From Thiohalobacter sp. (GTDB taxonomy: Bacteria; Pseudomonadota; Gammaproteobacteria; Thiohalobacterales; Thiohalobacteraceae), in assembly GCF_027000115.1 (NCBI RefSeq), contig NZ_JALTON010000060.1:1-32551 (forward strand): a DNA stretch of 32,551 nucleotides. Direction: 5' to 3'. The notes beneath the pieces were generated by a model. That model made no database searches. It was not told the origin of the DNA and worked only from the letters and a program-made list of their open reading frames with translations. How positions within the stretch are numbered: the stretch's first letter is position 1; each line of letters opens with the position of its first letter. The translations under genes were made by a program, and so were the position numbers. This document shows, piece by piece, positions 32,076 through 32,551 of this stretch.

Positions 32076-32551
32076 TCAGCCCTCTCCGTCGAACACAAAC
32101 CGCCATCGCGTCCGCCCGCTGGCGTCGACCCGCTCGCAGGCCGCTTCACTGCGGGTCAGGTACATCGACCAGGTCTGGCGCGCGACCGGCTCGCGGTGCG
32201 TGAACACGCGTGGCGTCAGCAACGCCAGGTTGACGCCCGCCTCCGGGTCGCGCACCGACGCGTAGCGGATGACTTCCAGCGCCGCCGCGCGCGCGGCGGC
32301 GGCGAGCTGCTGGGTTGCGGTGTAGTCGGTCGGGTCGGTCCACAGGGCGCGGTCGCGATCGAGCGGCGGCAGAGTCAGGTCCAGCGCGGATTCGGAATGG
32401 CAGGCGGCGGCAAAGACGGTCAGAGTATGCGCCCGCATCGGCAGCTGCGTCTGCGGGGATTCTCGAAAGAACCGCATACGGTAGTGACACAGCTCCGCGA
32501 GCGCGGTCCGGGGGGTTTCCGAGGCGTAGAAGACCCCCTCCGAGGGGCCGG
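32076..32551 (-). CDS. RES-domain (NAD+-degrading) toxin, C-terminal part, runs off the window
   Basis: About 157 residues are visible without the N-terminus. GVFYASETPRTALAELCHYRM carries the conserved E of the RES family. EVIRYASVRDPEAGVNLALLTP contains the later R and S and is typical of RES toxins, and WSMYLTRSEAACERVDASGRTRWRF closes the domain. Known RES toxins degrade NAD+ and pair with an Xre/ParS-like antitoxin usually encoded just upstream, which would lie outside this window. It ends 91 bp before cas3 on the same strand. A shorter ATG at 32477 exists but would lose conserved residues. Confidence 0.85.
   Translation of the reverse strand, partial: GPSEGVFYASETPRTALAELCHYRMRFFRESPQTQLPMRAHTLTVFAAACHSESALDLTLPPLDRDRALWTDPTDYTATQQLAAAARAAALEVIRYASVRDPEAGVNLALLTPRVFTHREPVARQTWSMYLTRSEAACERVDASGRTRWRFVFDGEG

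Overview
The window is GC-rich, densely packed chromosomal DNA from what looks like a gammaproteobacterium. The evidence is an IscR/Isc cluster, EF-P with EpmA and EpmB, a FimX-type protein, UbiT/U/V and a YhcC-type radical SAM protein, with several lengths and key cysteine positions matching those I recall for the E. coli proteins. PdxS/PdxT is less common in that class and hints at an environmental lineage, perhaps a Chromatiales or Ectothiorhodospiraceae relative. That placement is inference.

Layout. Positions 1-8703 (minus strand) hold two linked blocks. The first is efp-epmA followed by an MCE/Mla-like ABC lipid transporter (STAS-permease, ATPase, MCE protein, lipoprotein). The second is trmJ, cysE, iscR, a NifS-like cysteine desulfurase and the start of iscS. 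epmB starts divergently 30 bp from efp. Positions 9864-14495 (plus) carry a large uncharacterised protein with a PilZ-like C-terminus and a FimX-type degenerate c-di-GMP receptor, with a GNAT gene on the opposite strand between them. Positions 14544-16628 are pdxS-pdxT-ubiT, preceded by a perfect FNR-type box with a -10 element at class II distance. Positions 16804-19683 (minus) are yhcC-ubiU-ubiV, preceded by a second FNR/ANR-type box. Together these look like an oxygen-regulated set for PLP and ubiquinone synthesis by routes that need no O2. A TauD-like dioxygenase and a small membrane protein follow, convergent over a hairpin that contains both stop codons.

Positions 21311-32075 are a complete type I-E CRISPR-Cas locus on the minus strand: cas3, cas8e, cse2, cas7e, cas5e, cas6e, cas1, cas2, a short leader with a boxA-like antitermination element, then 13 identical 28-bp repeats with 12 spacers of 33 bp. 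The most unusual feature is beyond the leader-distal end. A fourteenth perfect repeat (21558-21585) is separated from the array by 950 bp of Mu-like phage head-gene sequence (end of a MuF-type gene with a nuclease-like C-terminus, then the start of a virion-morphogenesis-type gene). Phage-like reading frame runs directly up to both repeats. The block behaves as one giant 'spacer' and may have arisen by recombination between two phage-derived spacers and phage DNA. The window ends in the C-terminal part of a RES-domain toxin.
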